From assembly GCF_000737575.1 (NCBI RefSeq), contig NZ_CP006270.1:995163-1059162 (forward strand): a stretch of DNA of 64,000 nt, read 5' to 3'. Source of the DNA: Synechococcus sp. KORDI-49 (GTDB lineage Bacteria; Cyanobacteriota; Cyanobacteriia; PCC-6307; Cyanobiaceae). Both the position numbers and the translations under genes were made by a program. Below are positions 8,247 to 18,161 of the stretch, in pieces (within the stretch, counting starts at the first letter, position 1; the number at the start of each line of letters is the position of its first letter). Under the pieces are notes generated by a model. It did no database searches. It had not been told where the DNA came from and worked only from the letters and a program-made list of their open reading frames with translations.

Positions 8247-9722
8247 ATGCGGCTCTCCCTCTCTTCCTCCGGCCTGAAGAACTGGGACGGAGATGTGCTT
8301 GTGGTGGGTCTGCTGAAGGAGGAGTCGGAACCGCATCGCGCCGAACTGAGTGAACGCTTTCCAGGGCTGGAAGCGGTGCTGGAGCAGCAGGCGTTCCAGG
8401 CCAAGCCCTCCGATCAGGTGGTGCTGCATCCCCTGCAGGAAAGCGGCCCGAGCCGACTGATCGTGCTCGGACTGGGAGAAGCCGCCGCCCTCAGCCTCGA
8501 TGGTCTGCGAGCAGCGGCAGCCCGGGCGGCCAAGGCCTCCATCGGCTGCAGCGGCAGCCTCGGCCTGCTGCTGCCCTGGGGGGATCTGGAGGCGGAAGCG
8601 GTCGCGCAGGCCACCGCCGAAGCTGTGCTGCTCGCCAGCTACAAGGATCAGCGCTTTCGCAAGGACCCGGAACCACGCCGTGTGCCGGAAGCCCTCGAAT
8701 TGCTCGGTCTGCCGGAGCAAGCCGCCTCGGGGCTGACACCGGTGGCGGCCAACTGCGCCGGGGTGGATCTGGCCCGTCAGCTGGTGGCTGCCCCCCCGAA
8801 TGTGGTCACCCCGGCCGCCCTGGCGGACACCGCAGCGGAACTGGCCCGTGACTACGGGCTCGAACTCACCGTGCTGGAGCGGGCCGACTGCGAAGCCCGC
8901 GGCATGGGTGCCTTCCTGGCGGTGAGTCAGGGCTCCGATCTGCCCCCCAAATTCCTGCATCTGATCTACCGGCCCGCCGGTGAGGTGAAACGCCGGCTGG
9001 CCCTGGTGGGCAAGGGGCTCACCTTCGATTCCGGTGGGTACAACCTCAAAGTGGGGGCGGCCCAGATCGACATGATGAAGTTCGACATGGGTGGCAGCGC
9101 CGCCGTGCTGGGCGCGATGCGCAGCATCGCTGAACGCAAGCCCGAGGGCGTGGAGGTGCACATGATCGTGGCCTCCTGCGAAAACATGGTGAACGGCTCG
9201 GCGGTGCATCCGGGCGACATCGTCACCGCGGCTGACGGCACCACGATCGAGATCAACAACACCGATGCCGAGGGGCGCCTCACCCTGGCCGATGCCCTGC
9301 TCTACGCCTGCGAGCAGCAGCCCGATGCCGTGGTGGACCTGGCCACCCTCACCGGCGCCTGCGTGATCGCCTTGGGCGATGAGATGGCGGGCCTGTGGAG
9401 CAACGACGATGATCTGGCGACAGCGCTTGACACCGCTGCCGGCACGGCTGGGGAAGGCCTCTGGCGCATGCCGCTGCGCAAGTCCTACAAGGACGGGCTC
9501 AAATCGCTGCTGGCCGACACCAAGAACACCGGTCCCCGTCCGGGAGGGTCGATCACCGCTGCCCTGTTCCTGCAGGAATTCGTGGCCAGCGGCACCGCCT
9601 GGGCCCACATCGACATCGCTGGTCCGGTGTGGAGTGACAAGGGCCGTGGACTCGATCCGGCCGGCGCCACCGGCTATGGGGTGCGCACGTTGGTCAACTG
9701 GGTCTGTCAGCAAGCCGCCTGA
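8247..9722 (+). CDS. pepA: Leucyl aminopeptidase
   Basis: PepA is an M17 family, two-metal cytoplasmic aminopeptidase that releases N-terminal residues from peptides. The C-terminal catalytic domain is intact: GKGLTFDSGGYNLK with the metal and catalytic Lys/Asp residues, KFDMGGSAAV, and the family signature NTDAEGRLTLADAL. The protein is about 491 residues, normal for the family. The start is the ATG giving MRLSLSSSG. An in-frame ATG 29 codons upstream gives a basic, unrelated extension and was rejected. Confidence 0.95.
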   Translation: MRLSLSSSGLKNWDGDVLVVGLLKEESEPHRAELSERFPGLEAVLEQQAFQAKPSDQVVLHPLQESGPSRLIVLGLGEAAALSLDGLRAAAARAAKASIGCSGSLGLLLPWGDLEAEAVAQATAEAVLLASYKDQRFRKDPEPRRVPEALELLGLPEQAASGLTPVAANCAGVDLARQLVAAPPNVVTPAALADTAAELARDYGLELTVLERADCEARGMGAFLAVSQGSDLPPKFLHLIYRPAGEVKRRLALVGKGLTFDSGGYNLKVGAAQIDMMKFDMGGSAAVLGAMRSIAERKPEGVEVHMIVASCENMVNGSAVHPGDIVTAADGTTIEINNTDAEGRLTLADALLYACEQQPDAVVDLATLTGACVIALGDEMAGLWSNDDDLATALDTAAGTAGEGLWRMPLRKSYKDGLKSLLADTKNTGPRPGGSITAALFLQEFVASGTAWAHIDIAGPVWSDKGRGLDPAGATGYGVRTLVNWVCQQAA

Positions 9723-9725
9723 TCG

Positions 9726-9965
9726 ATGAGCAGCTCCCCCACCCGCTGGTACCTCAAGGCCCAGATCGGCGTGCTGCTGCTCCCTGTCGGCCTCTGCCTG
9801 TTCGGGGAGGCGGTCAGCCGCCGGGTCGTTCAGCTGCTGGGGCAGGACGGTGGCCCCTGGTTCTGGACGGGCACCCTCAGCCTGATCTGCATCAACGCCG
9901 GCATCGGCCTGATGATCGACAGCGGCATGAGTCGGGGTTTTCCAGGCCGGCAGCGCTCCTCCTGA
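9726..9965 (+). CDS. Small two-helix membrane protein
   Basis: This 79-residue protein has two hydrophobic segments (about residues 12-28 and 45-65) joined by a polar loop, so it is probably an inner or thylakoid membrane protein. It starts 4 bases after pepA and is probably co-transcribed with it. No family is recognised with confidence; function unknown. Confidence 0.65.
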   Translation: MSSSPTRWYLKAQIGVLLLPVGLCLFGEAVSRRVVQLLGQDGGPWFWTGTLSLICINAGIGLMIDSGMSRGFPGRQRSS

Positions 9966-9987
9966 TCGGACGTCAGCGCCCTACCGC

Positions 9988-10179
9988 TCAGGATGCGATG
10001 GCATGGAAGCGGGAGGCTTTGCCGGCCCGCTCGGGGGTCTCCAGCGCGTGAATCTGCCAACGGGCACGCTCGGAACATGTCTGAAGCACGCGCTCGAGAT
10101 CGTCGGACGCGTGCTTCGGTGACGGGTAGGGACCGATATGGCGAGTCCCCAAACCATCCTTAATGGTCAGCAGATACAT
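9988..10179 (-). CDS. Small hypothetical protein
   Basis: This 63-residue protein starts MYLLTIKDGLGTRHIGPYPS. It is compact and charged, with no membrane segment. In-frame starts further upstream add a basic, low-quality extension through a non-coding-looking stretch, so the later ATG is preferred. It follows msrA on the same strand after about 150 bases and converges with the pepA-side genes. Function unknown. Confidence 0.55.
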   Translation of the reverse strand: MYLLTIKDGLGTRHIGPYPSPKHASDDLERVLQTCSERARWQIHALETPERAGKASRFHAIAS

Positions 10180-10330
10180 ACATCTTCCCCCCATCTCGAT
10201 ACAGATGGTACGCATGCCGGATGATGACACAACCCCCCCAGAACCCTTCTGTTCACTGAGAACTTCCTGAAACGACCGCCGCCGGTCTCTTAATCTTTTT
10301 CTCAGGTTGATGATCGGCTTCTTAAGGATT

Positions 10331-10969
10331 TCATTCGGAATTCCGTTGCGATCGCCACGGAACTCCACTCCGGGCCGCGCTGTTCCACACCGCATCCAGG
10401 CGACGGTCCCGGCCGCAGCTGAGGCGATAGAAGTTGTACTTCAACGCATTGTTTTCGGCGTAGTTCTGGTGGTAGCCCTCCCCAGGCCAGAAGCGGGCTG
10501 CGTCACGCAGCTCCACCTTCAGGGCCGATCGGGGCTGCCCCAGTTCCCGCGCTGCGGCCTGGGCACTGGCTTCGGCCTCCTGAGCCTGTGCCGCATCGGC
10601 GGTGAAAATCACCGGCCGGTAGGAATCGCCGCGATCGCAGAACTGACCGCCCCCGTCCAGCGGATCCACGTTGCGCCAGTAACTGCGCAGCAAGGTGCTG
10701 TAGCTGATCCTGGCCGGATCAAAACGCACCTCTACCACCTCCTGATGGCCTGTGGTTTCGCTGCTCACCTGGCGGTAGGTCGGTTGGTCCACGTGGCCAC
10801 CGCTGTAACCGCTGGTGGCCTCCACCACCCCCGGCAGATGCTCAAGATCGTGCTCCAGGCACCAGAAGCAGCCACCGGCCAGCACCGCGGTCTCGATCTC
10901 CGCCGCCACAGCTGCCGACGGCGCGATCGCCAGCAGCAGCACAAGAACCAACGCCAGCATCCGTTTCAT
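10331..10969 (-). CDS. msrA: Peptide methionine sulfoxide reductase MsrA, exported
   Basis: MsrA reduces methionine-S-sulfoxide in proteins. The active-site motif GGCFWC is present at about residues 32-37, followed by typical MsrA blocks ([22 protein letters not shown]). An N-terminal hydrophobic stretch (about residues 3-22, ending AVAAE) looks like a signal peptide. The enzyme is therefore probably periplasmic or lumenal, unlike most cytoplasmic MsrA. Its start overlaps the end of lpxB by 4 bases, so it appears to be the last gene of the envelope operon. The C-terminal ~20 residues are basic and beyond the usual core. Confidence 0.93.
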   Translation of the reverse strand: MKRMLALVLVLLLAIAPSAAVAAEIETAVLAGGCFWCLEHDLEHLPGVVEATSGYSGGHVDQPTYRQVSSETTGHQEVVEVRFDPARISYSTLLRSYWRNVDPLDGGGQFCDRGDSYRPVIFTADAAQAQEAEASAQAAARELGQPRSALKVELRDAARFWPGEGYHQNYAENNALKYNFYRLSCGRDRRLDAVWNSAARSGVPWRSQRNSE

Positions 10970-12147
10970 TCGCTCACCTGATCCAGGATCGCCCGCGCCG
11001 CCCGGTCCGTGACGCCCGGCTGGCCCAGCGTGGTGCGCAGCCGTTGATAGCCATCCAGCATCCGCTGGCGCTCAGCCCCGCCCTCCAGCAGGGGCAGCGC
11101 CTGGGCCACCAGGGCTTCGGCACTGAGTTCGTCCTGAAGCAGCTCCGGCACCAGCCGCTCCTTCAGCAGCAGATTCACCGGGGAGATGTGGTCCACCTGG
11201 AAGCGCAGCAGGTGCCGGGCCACGAACGCCGTCATGCGGCTGACGCGGTAACCCACCACCTGAGGAACCCCCATCAGGGCCAGTTCCAGATTCACCGTTC
11301 CGGATTTGCCCAGAGCCAGATCCGCTGCCGCTCCGAGGGTCGTCTTCAGAGCGTCCGCCTCCTTAGCCGCGATCACCCGACCGCGGCGCACTCCCGCCTG
11401 CTCCAGGGCCTCGGCCAAGGGCTGCTCGAAGCGGTCCAGTCCTGCCGGCACCAACACCTGAAGCGAGGGATCACGCTGTTGCAGCAGCGCCGCCGCCCGG
11501 GCCAGGTGCGGCATCAGATAGCGCAGTTCCTGGGGCCGGGAGGCGGGCAGCAGCAGCAGAACCGACCCCTTCGGATCCAGCCCGAGCCGCTGGCGGGCCT
11601 CGAAGCGACTTGGCAGGTTGGTGACACTGTCCAGCAGCGGATGGCCCACCCAGGTGACCTCGGCGCCGCGGGCCGCATAGAACTCCGCCTCCGCCGGAAA
11701 GATCGAGAGGATGCGATCGGTGAAACCCAGCAGCTCGGTGGTGCTGCCGTCACCGAAGCGCCAGGCCCACTCCTGCGGGGCGATGTAATAAATGATGGGC
11801 AGGTCAGGATGCTGATGCCGCAGCTTGCGACCCAGGCGCACGTTGGCGCCCACGTAGTCGATCAGCACCACAGCATCGAGCGGGCGATCCTGCAGCAAGC
11901 GGTCCACCCGGGCCTGCAGCTGCAGGGTCGGCAGGATCAGGGGCACGGCCTCCCACAGCCCGATCGCACCCATCGGCGCCGTGTCCGCCAGCAGCTCCGC
12001 TCCGGCGGCCTGCATCCGCGATCCCCCCAGGGCCAGCAGCTCCAGGGGCAGGCCCCGCCGCTCGGCCTCCCGCTTCAGCGCAGCGATGAGCAGGCTGCCC
12101 TGCAGATCACCGGAAACCTCTCCGGTGCTGATCAGCAGTCGCACCAT
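10966..12147 (-). CDS. lpxB: Lipid-A-disaccharide synthase
   Basis: LpxB joins UDP-2,3-diacylglucosamine and 2,3-diacylglucosamine-1-phosphate to form the lipid A disaccharide. Family blocks are visible: the N-terminal [11 protein letters not shown], the segment [25 protein letters not shown], and a C-terminal region with [12 protein letters not shown] typical of this glycosyltransferase. Length of 393 residues is normal. It overlaps lpxA by one base and msrA by four, within the bamA-lpxC-fabZ-lpxA-lpxB run. Confidence 0.95.
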   Translation of the reverse strand: MVRLLISTGEVSGDLQGSLLIAALKREAERRGLPLELLALGGSRMQAAGAELLADTAPMGAIGLWEAVPLILPTLQLQARVDRLLQDRPLDAVVLIDYVGANVRLGRKLRHQHPDLPIIYYIAPQEWAWRFGDGSTTELLGFTDRILSIFPAEAEFYAARGAEVTWVGHPLLDSVTNLPSRFEARQRLGLDPKGSVLLLLPASRPQELRYLMPHLARAAALLQQRDPSLQVLVPAGLDRFEQPLAEALEQAGVRRGRVIAAKEADALKTTLGAAADLALGKSGTVNLELALMGVPQVVGYRVSRMTAFVARHLLRFQVDHISPVNLLLKERLVPELLQDELSAEALVAQALPLLEGGAERQRMLDGYQRLRTTLGQPGVTDRAARAILDQVSE

Positions 12148-12971
12148 CAGCGCGTTGTCAGGGCGGGCATCGGTCCCCGACGACCTCGACCGATCGACGC
12201 TTCCAGGAAGCTGCAGAGATGCTCCGCGGCAGGCAACAGGGTGTGGGTCCGGGCCTGCTTCAGCCCCTCGGCGATCACCAGGTCCGATCGGTAGATCAGG
12301 GTCCAGATCTCCTGCAGCTGCCGGAATTCCTGACCGTCGTGAAGATCAGCCAGTCCTCTGCGGCGCAGACCCACCTTGTTGAGCCCCCGCACCCTGCCGG
12401 GGTGCCCCTCCACCAGGCAGTACGGCGGCACATCGCGATCAACCCGGGTCATGCCACCCACCATCGCCATCCCGCCGATGTGCACGAACTGATGGATGCC
12501 GAGGCAGCCGCCGATCACCGCCCGGTCTTCGATGATCACGTGCCCGGCCACCTGGATGGCGTTGGACATCACGATGCTGTTGCCCAGCTCGCAGTTGTGC
12601 CCGAGATGGCAGTAGGCCATCAGCAGGTTGCGATCACCAATGCGGGTGCATTCCCCTTCATCGGTGGCGCGGTTGATCGTGACGCACTCGCGGATCGTGT
12701 TGCCGTCTCCGATCACCACCTCGGTGGGGGCACCGCGATACTTGAGGTCCTGCGGCTCCTGGCCGAGGCAGGCCCCGGGGAAGATGCGGTTGTCGCGGCC
12801 GAGGGTCAGCCGACCCTCCAGCACCACATTCGGACCGATCCAGCAGTTCGCGCCGATCTGCACGTCCGGTCCCACCACCGCACCGGGTCCGATCACCACG
12901 CCACTGGCCAGCTCCGCCTTGGGATCGACCACTGCCTGGGGATGAATCTGCACCGACCGGGTTTCGTTCAT
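12147..12971 (-). CDS. lpxA: UDP-N-acetylglucosamine acyltransferase
   Basis: LpxA adds the first 3-hydroxyacyl chain to UDP-GlcNAc, the first step of lipid A synthesis. The protein is a left-handed parallel beta-helix built from hexapeptide repeats ([IV]-G-x-x-x-x) from about residue 10 to 190, including [14 protein letters not shown]. The catalytic His region is recognisable as [12 protein letters not shown], and a helical C-terminal domain follows. At 274 residues it has the usual size. It follows fabZ by five bases and precedes lpxB with a one-base overlap. Confidence 0.95.
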   Translation of the reverse strand: MNETRSVQIHPQAVVDPKAELASGVVIGPGAVVGPDVQIGANCWIGPNVVLEGRLTLGRDNRIFPGACLGQEPQDLKYRGAPTEVVIGDGNTIRECVTINRATDEGECTRIGDRNLLMAYCHLGHNCELGNSIVMSNAIQVAGHVIIEDRAVIGGCLGIHQFVHIGGMAMVGGMTRVDRDVPPYCLVEGHPGRVRGLNKVGLRRRGLADLHDGQEFRQLQEIWTLIYRSDLVIAEGLKQARTHTLLPAAEHLCSFLEASIGRGRRGPMPALTTR

Positions 12972-12976
12972 CTCTC

Positions 12977-13432
12977 TCAGTCCACCAGGGAGAACATCAG
13001 CTCACCGGCGCAGACCCGTTCACCCTCCACCGTCGCCTCGGCCTTCACCTTGCCGAAGCGCTTGCGTTTGAGGCTGAGAAGTTCGCAGTGAATCAACAGC
13101 TGATCGCCAGGCACCACAGGGCGGCGGAAGCGTACCCCGTCAATGCCGGCGAACACGAACAGGCCCTTGGGCAGATCGGGCATCTGGGTGACGATCAACC
13201 CACCCACCTGAGCCATCGCCTCAACGATCAGCACCCCCGGCATCAGGGGCCGCTCTGGGAAATGCCCCTGAAACTGCGGCTCATTGAGCGTCACGTTCTT
13301 GATCGCCGTCGCTGAAACACCCGGTTCATGGGCGATCACCCGATCCACCAGTGCAAAGGGGTAACGGTGCGGCAGCAGCCCGGCGATCTGCTCACTGCTG
13401 AGCACGACGGCGGAGGTGGGGGAATCAGTCAC
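12977..13432 (-). CDS. fabZ: 3-hydroxyacyl-ACP dehydratase FabZ
   Basis: FabZ dehydrates 3-hydroxyacyl-ACP in fatty acid elongation and so competes with LpxA and LpxC for the same acyl pool. The hot-dog fold active site is intact: [20 protein letters not shown] contains the catalytic His and Glu at about residues 55-73. Length of 151 residues is normal. It overlaps lpxC by four bases and is followed closely by lpxA, the common bacterial order. Confidence 0.96.
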   Translation of the reverse strand: MTDSPTSAVVLSSEQIAGLLPHRYPFALVDRVIAHEPGVSATAIKNVTLNEPQFQGHFPERPLMPGVLIVEAMAQVGGLIVTQMPDLPKGLFVFAGIDGVRFRRPVVPGDQLLIHCELLSLKRKRFGKVKAEATVEGERVCAGELMFSLVD

Positions 13433-14253
13433 AGGGCAGCGGCGAGCTCGGTATGGAGCCCGTGAGAGCCCCGGTAGACCAGCACCTGTGCCTGTGGGAA
13501 GCCCACCAGGGCCAGATCGCCGATCAGGTCCAAGAGCTTATGGCGCACCGGTTCATCCTCGAACCGCAGCGGTGGATTCAGCCAGTGATCGCCATCGCAG
13601 ACGAGGGCATTGTCGAGGGCCCCACCCTGAATCAGGCCAGCAGCCCGCAGCTGCTCCACCTGGTCTCGGAAGCCGAAGGTGCGGGCCGGGGCGATCTCCT
13701 CCACGAAGCGTTGCGGCGTCAGCTCGATCGCCAGTTGCTGCCGGCCGATGGCGGGTTGAGGAAAGTCGATCATGCCCACGAGGCTGAACCGCTCCGCCGG
13801 CGTGGCCGTGATCACGCTGCTGCCGCGATGGCGCACAAGAGGGGCGTCGAGAGTCGGGGCAGCCGGGCGTGGGGTGGCCGCGGGTTGCAGGCCGGCTTCG
13901 GCGATCGCCTCCACCCAGTTCAGAGCTGAACCATCCAGCAGCGGCACCTCCTCGCCGTTCACGCGGATCTCCACATGGCTGAGGCCGCAGCCGGCCAGGG
14001 CCGCCAGCAGGTGCTCAACCGTGGCCACACGCCGCTCGCCGAGCACCAGGGTGGTGCACAGCGGACTGTCGAGCACCTGATCCGGACGCAGACGGATCGG
14101 CTCATCGCCGTCCACACTCAGATGGAATCCAGGCCGTTCACTGGGACGCAGCTCCACGACGCTGTCTCCGCCGCTGTGCAGACCGATGCCTGAACGACCG
14201 GTCTCAGCAGCGAGGGTCCAGGCTCCCGTGTAGTCCTGCGGCCAGTTGGTCAC
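13429..14253 (-). CDS. lpxC: UDP-3-O-acyl-N-acetylglucosamine deacetylase
   Basis: LpxC is the zinc enzyme that commits the cell to lipid A synthesis. The zinc-binding motifs are visible: TVEHLLAAL at about residues 77-85, and near the C-terminus [12 protein letters not shown], which carries the second His and the Asp. At 274 residues it is slightly shorter than the E. coli enzyme, in line with cyanobacterial forms. Its start overlaps the end of bamA by one base and its end overlaps fabZ by four. Confidence 0.95.
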   Translation of the reverse strand: MTNWPQDYTGAWTLAAETGRSGIGLHSGGDSVVELRPSERPGFHLSVDGDEPIRLRPDQVLDSPLCTTLVLGERRVATVEHLLAALAGCGLSHVEIRVNGEEVPLLDGSALNWVEAIAEAGLQPAATPRPAAPTLDAPLVRHRGSSVITATPAERFSLVGMIDFPQPAIGRQQLAIELTPQRFVEEIAPARTFGFRDQVEQLRAAGLIQGGALDNALVCDGDHWLNPPLRFEDEPVRHKLLDLIGDLALVGFPQAQVLVYRGSHGLHTELAAAL

Positions 14254-16442
14254 TAGAACTTCCAGCCGACTCCGAGATTGAAACGCCAGTCGCCGGTGAA
14301 GTCCTTGCTGGCCACCTCCATCCGCAGGGGGCCCACCGGTGTCTTGACGATCACGCCCGTGCCCACCGAAACACCCGAACCGTCCTTGCCCAGCAGCAGT
14401 CCGGGCTTGCCGGGAACGCTGCTCTGGGTGTCGAAGTCGGTGCCGGCGTCCACGAACACCTCACCCTGGAAGATGCTGATGATCGGGAAGCGGTACTCGA
14501 GGGTGACTTCCCCGAAGGCTTTGGAGACGGCCAGATCACAGTCGTACCAACCACGGATCGAGTTCGATCCGCCCATGCAGAAGGCTTCGTAGGCGGGCGC
14601 TTCACCAAGGATCTTGCCCCCCTTCACCTGGAAACCGATCGCCTGCGGGCAGTCGGCCTGCTCACCGGGCTTGGGACGGCAACCCTTGTGCAGCTTCAGC
14701 CAGTTCACCGGGAAGAAGCGGGTGTAGCTGCCCCGAAGCCGGTTGAAGGTGGGGGAGTCTTCATTGACACCGATGAACTGTTCGGTGCTGAGGGTGAAGA
14801 AGCTGCCCTCGGTTGGATTGCGGGCGTCGTTGAGGTTGTTGTAGGTGGTAGCCAGGCGCAGGCCCACCAGATCATTGGAATCAGCGCAGTTGAAACCAAC
14901 GCAGATGATGTCCTTGTTCTTGACCTTTCCGTTCTTGAAGTTGCTGGTCGAAACGCCGTAAGGGCGGGACTCTCCGGCGAAATTGATCGGCCGCACATTG
15001 GCGATGGACAGTCCGGCCAGGGCACGCCATGGGGTCGACTTGAAGGGATCTCCACCGTTCAGCGGACGGCTGAAGGAGAAGCTGCCGCCGATCCGCCGCA
15101 GGGCGACCGCATCACCTTCGTAATCGAACCAGCTGCGGTCGGGGAACTCCTTCTCAGCCTTGTTGACCGAGTTGAACGTGTCGTCCGCCGGATTGTTGTC
15201 CTGGTTGATGTTGTACGCGTACTTGTTTCCGTTATCGGCGTAACCGTCAACGGTGCGGATGTTGCCGCTGTCCTCGCTCTGGAACACCTGGGGCACCTGC
15301 TGACTGATGAACAGTGAGCCGCGGAAGGAGGTGCGGTGGCTGTCGCCGTAGATCCAGGGGTCGGTGAAGTTGACGTTGGCCAGTGCCCCGTACTGGCCGT
15401 AGGTGACATTCAGGCCCAGATTCCAGGCTCGGCCCAGCAGGTTGGTGTCCTGCAGCTGCACCTGACCGAACACGCCCTGGCTCTGGCTGTAGCCGAGACC
15501 GCCGGAGACCTGGCCGGTGGACTGCTCGACAATGCCGAGCACGATGACGACGTCGCCGGGCTGCTCTGGCACAGGACGCAGAGACACCTTGATGTCACTG
15601 AACAGCTGGGTGCCGTAGAGGCGCTTGATGTCCTTCTCCAGCAGGTTGCGGTTGAAGGGGTCTCCCGGCTTGATCGAGATCTCCCGCGTGACCACCCAGT
15701 CCTTGGTCTTGCCGCCGATCGGGTTGCCGTTCTCGTCGGTGGTTTCGCCTTCCTTGTTGACGAACTCCACCTCGATGCCGGCCACCTCACCCTGGGTGAG
15801 CTTCAGGGTCACTTCGCCTTCGGGACTCACCCGCTCCGGACCGGAGATACGGGCCAGGGAGTAGCCCTGATCGGAGAACCATTTCTGGAGCTCCTTCATC
15901 CGCTTCTGCAGATCGTTGAGGTTCAGCGTGCGGCCGTAATCGGCCCCGAAGGTGTCCTCGATCTGCGACTCCGGCAGGCCCTCGAAGTCGGGCGACAGCA
16001 CCACGCTGCTGAGGGTGGGGAAGGGCTCCACCTGCACGACCACCCGAACACCCAGAGGGCTGTTCTCCGGGGTGATTCGAACATCGGAGAACCAGCCCGT
16101 CGCCTGCACCGCATTCAGGTCGCGCTGCAGTTCAGCGCGGGTGACGCGACGTCCGGGACGCACCTGCATCGCCTCGTAGGCCTCCACCTGCAGGCGTTCT
16201 TCCTCCGGATGCTCGCTGAGGCCGACGATCAGCACCTCGGAGATCAGCACCCGTGGCTCCTCGATCACCGTCGTCTCTTCAACCTCCACGGAGGTGACGG
16301 GATCCTCGGCGACAGGCACGGACTCCTCTACCGGAGTCTCCTGGGCCTGCAGAGGGGCCGACAGCAGCGGCAGCAACAGGGCCAATCCCACCACACCCTT
16401 CCGGACGGAAACCGAGGAGTGGCGGGGGAGGCGTCGGATCAT
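14253..16442 (-). CDS. bamA: BamA/Omp85 outer-membrane assembly protein
   Basis: This 729-residue protein folds beta-barrels into the outer membrane. It has a signal peptide (about residues 15-33) and a Glu/Val/Pro-rich segment up to about residue 65. POTRA domains follow to about residue 320 (for example RRVTRAELQRDLNAVQATGW), and then a surface-antigen barrel ending in the typical C-terminal Phe (NLGVGWKF). Within the barrel GGSNSIRGWYDCDL corresponds to the conserved GG..S(I/L)RG(W/Y) region. It is the first gene of the reverse-strand lpx operon. Cyanobacterial Omp85 proteins commonly carry acidic/Pro-rich extensions of this kind. Confidence 0.95.
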   Translation of the reverse strand: MIRRLPRHSSVSVRKGVVGLALLLPLLSAPLQAQETPVEESVPVAEDPVTSVEVEETTVIEEPRVLISEVLIVGLSEHPEEERLQVEAYEAMQVRPGRRVTRAELQRDLNAVQATGWFSDVRITPENSPLGVRVVVQVEPFPTLSSVVLSPDFEGLPESQIEDTFGADYGRTLNLNDLQKRMKELQKWFSDQGYSLARISGPERVSPEGEVTLKLTQGEVAGIEVEFVNKEGETTDENGNPIGGKTKDWVVTREISIKPGDPFNRNLLEKDIKRLYGTQLFSDIKVSLRPVPEQPGDVVIVLGIVEQSTGQVSGGLGYSQSQGVFGQVQLQDTNLLGRAWNLGLNVTYGQYGALANVNFTDPWIYGDSHRTSFRGSLFISQQVPQVFQSEDSGNIRTVDGYADNGNKYAYNINQDNNPADDTFNSVNKAEKEFPDRSWFDYEGDAVALRRIGGSFSFSRPLNGGDPFKSTPWRALAGLSIANVRPINFAGESRPYGVSTSNFKNGKVKNKDIICVGFNCADSNDLVGLRLATTYNNLNDARNPTEGSFFTLSTEQFIGVNEDSPTFNRLRGSYTRFFPVNWLKLHKGCRPKPGEQADCPQAIGFQVKGGKILGEAPAYEAFCMGGSNSIRGWYDCDLAVSKAFGEVTLEYRFPIISIFQGEVFVDAGTDFDTQSSVPGKPGLLLGKDGSGVSVGTGVIVKTPVGPLRMEVASKDFTGDWRFNLGVGWKF

Positions 16443-16485
16443 CGAGGCGGGTTCCGGGCTGGAGCCACAAAAACGTCCGCCGAAC

Positions 16486-17238
16486 TTACATGCAGTTGCG
16501 GGGGTCGGCGCAGGAGGCTTGGACCCGTTTGAGGACCTCCCCGTAGGCCTCCATCACACCGCCGAGGTCCTGTCGGAATCGATCCTTGTCGAGGATGCGG
16601 TCCTGGGCATCGCTGCTGCGTCGGTCCCAGAGCCGGCAGGTGTCAGGGCTGATCTCATCCGCCAGCAGCAGCTGACCCGCAGCGTTGAAGCCCAGCTCCA
16701 GCTTGAAGTCCACCAGCTGCAGATCCAAATCGGCGAAAAACGGCTGGAGCACATCGTTCACACGGCGCGCGAGTTGTTCGATCGCTGACAGTTGCTCGGG
16801 TTCAACCACCCCCAGCAGTCGCACCCGGGCTTCGCTGAGCAACGGATCCCCGAGGCCATCGTCCTTGTAGTAGAGGTCGAGCAGGGCTGGATCGATCACC
16901 GTGCCCTCGGCGATCGGGGTCTCACGGCAGAGGGAGCCGGTGGCGATGTTGCGCAGCACCACCTCCAGCGGAATGATCGCGACCCGCTGCACCACCATCC
17001 AGGTCTCTGAGGCCAGACCCAGGTAATGGGTGGGGATGCCTTCGGCTTCCAGTCGCTCGAACAGCCGGGCTGAAATCTGACAGTTCAGTCGGCCCTTGTC
17101 CGCAAGCTGGGCCCGCTTCTGAGCATTGAAGGCGGTGGCATCGTTCTTGAACTCCACCAGCACCCGGTCCGGCTGGGAGGCCGCATACACCCGCTTCGCC
17201 TTGCCCTCATAGAGCAGATCTCCGTGATCAGGGGTCAT
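16486..17238 (-). CDS. purC: SAICAR synthetase
   Basis: PurC ligates aspartate to CAIR in purine synthesis. Family features include the N-terminal [15 protein letters not shown], the segment [16 protein letters not shown], and VDFKLELGF with [12 protein letters not shown] near the C-terminus, which are ATP and substrate-binding blocks. The start at MTPDHGDLL is preferred because upstream in-frame residues belong to the adjacent coding sequence. It overlaps the end of the gene behind it by four bases, and purD lies beyond on the other strand. Confidence 0.95.
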   Translation of the reverse strand: MTPDHGDLLYEGKAKRVYAASQPDRVLVEFKNDATAFNAQKRAQLADKGRLNCQISARLFERLEAEGIPTHYLGLASETWMVVQRVAIIPLEVVLRNIATGSLCRETPIAEGTVIDPALLDLYYKDDGLGDPLLSEARVRLLGVVEPEQLSAIEQLARRVNDVLQPFFADLDLQLVDFKLELGFNAAGQLLLADEISPDTCRLWDRRSSDAQDRILDKDRFRQDLGGVMEAYGEVLKRVQASCADPRNCM

Positions 17239-18104
17239 GGCGCGGGGGCATCGCTGGTGTCTCCTACCGCAGCATGACCACCGCTCTGGCGGCGCCAATA
17301 GCCCTCGTGGTCATCCAACCGTGCCGTCAGCTGTTCCAGCCGCTGACGGGGACGGGCTCCATCCCCACCACCCGCCAGCTGCAGCCTCAGTTGCAACTGC
17401 AGCAGCTCCACCGCCAGGCTCCAGGCCTCCTCCGTGGCGGCCAGTTCGATCGCCTGCTCCAGCAGCTGGTCGGCCTGGCTGGCCTCCTCATCCAGCGACT
17501 CCGTTTCCGCCAGCAACTCCGCTGCGCGGGCCAGCCGCCGTGCTCCGGCCACACCTGTGCTGCTGCCGCTGAGCAGCACATCCACCGCCGCCTGCGGACG
17601 TCCGGACGCCGCTTCATGCTCAGCCAGTTGCACCAGGCCATTGCCGCCGGGAAGCGTCTCGCGTTCCAGAGCAGCCAGGTCTCCCTTCACCAGCCGCCGC
17701 AGTGCCAGCGCCGCCTGGCGGTGATCCAGCGCGGCCGAGGCCGCCTGCCAGCGCAGCAGCAGCCAGGGTCGCCATTCGTCTCCCTGGCCAGGGCTGTAGC
17801 GGTTGAGCACCACCCCGGCGCTCTGCGGCGAACGGCAGGTCATCAGGGCACCGGCATTGGCCAGCACCAACTCCAGCGTCTCGGGCGTGGGATGCAGCCC
17901 GAGCAGTCGGTCGCGCAGCTGCTGCAGCCGTTGGTCGAGGCCGAAATCCAGGGCATCACGACAGGCCTGCTCCAGAGCGATCAGATCCCCCTCCAGCAGC
18001 AGCTGTTGAAACTCCGGCTCCGCCATCGGAGCGGCAGGCGCCGCCGGAACAGCAGGCACGGCCGCCATCAGCGTCAGAACCAGCGGCAGAGCGGGCATCC
18101 CCAT
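17235..18104 (-). CDS. Exported helical-repeat (TPR-like) protein
   Basis: This 289-residue protein starts [20 protein letters not shown], a likely signal peptide. The rest is Leu/Ala/Gln-rich helices with a repeat-like spacing (for example [20 protein letters not shown] and [17 protein letters not shown]) that suggests TPR-like hairpins. There is no catalytic motif. The frame stays open far upstream through purD antisense, so only the part from 18104 is accepted. It is divergent from purD and overlaps purC by four bases. Function unknown; a periplasmic scaffold is possible. Confidence 0.7.
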   Translation of the reverse strand: MGMPALPLVLTLMAAVPAVPAAPAAPMAEPEFQQLLLEGDLIALEQACRDALDFGLDQRLQQLRDRLLGLHPTPETLELVLANAGALMTCRSPQSAGVVLNRYSPGQGDEWRPWLLLRWQAASAALDHRQAALALRRLVKGDLAALERETLPGGNGLVQLAEHEAASGRPQAAVDVLLSGSSTGVAGARRLARAAELLAETESLDEEASQADQLLEQAIELAATEEAWSLAVELLQLQLRLQLAGGGDGARPRQRLEQLTARLDDHEGYWRRQSGGHAAVGDTSDAPAP

Positions 18105-18161
18105 GGCGGGCTGCGGTTTACAAAGGAAACCTACGAGGCCCTTCTCGTCCCCCCAGCGCCC

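Noticed and set aside
8172-9713. 513-codon reverse frame opposite pepA
   Set aside because: It is a His/Gly/Gln-rich shadow of pepA with no recognisable domain.
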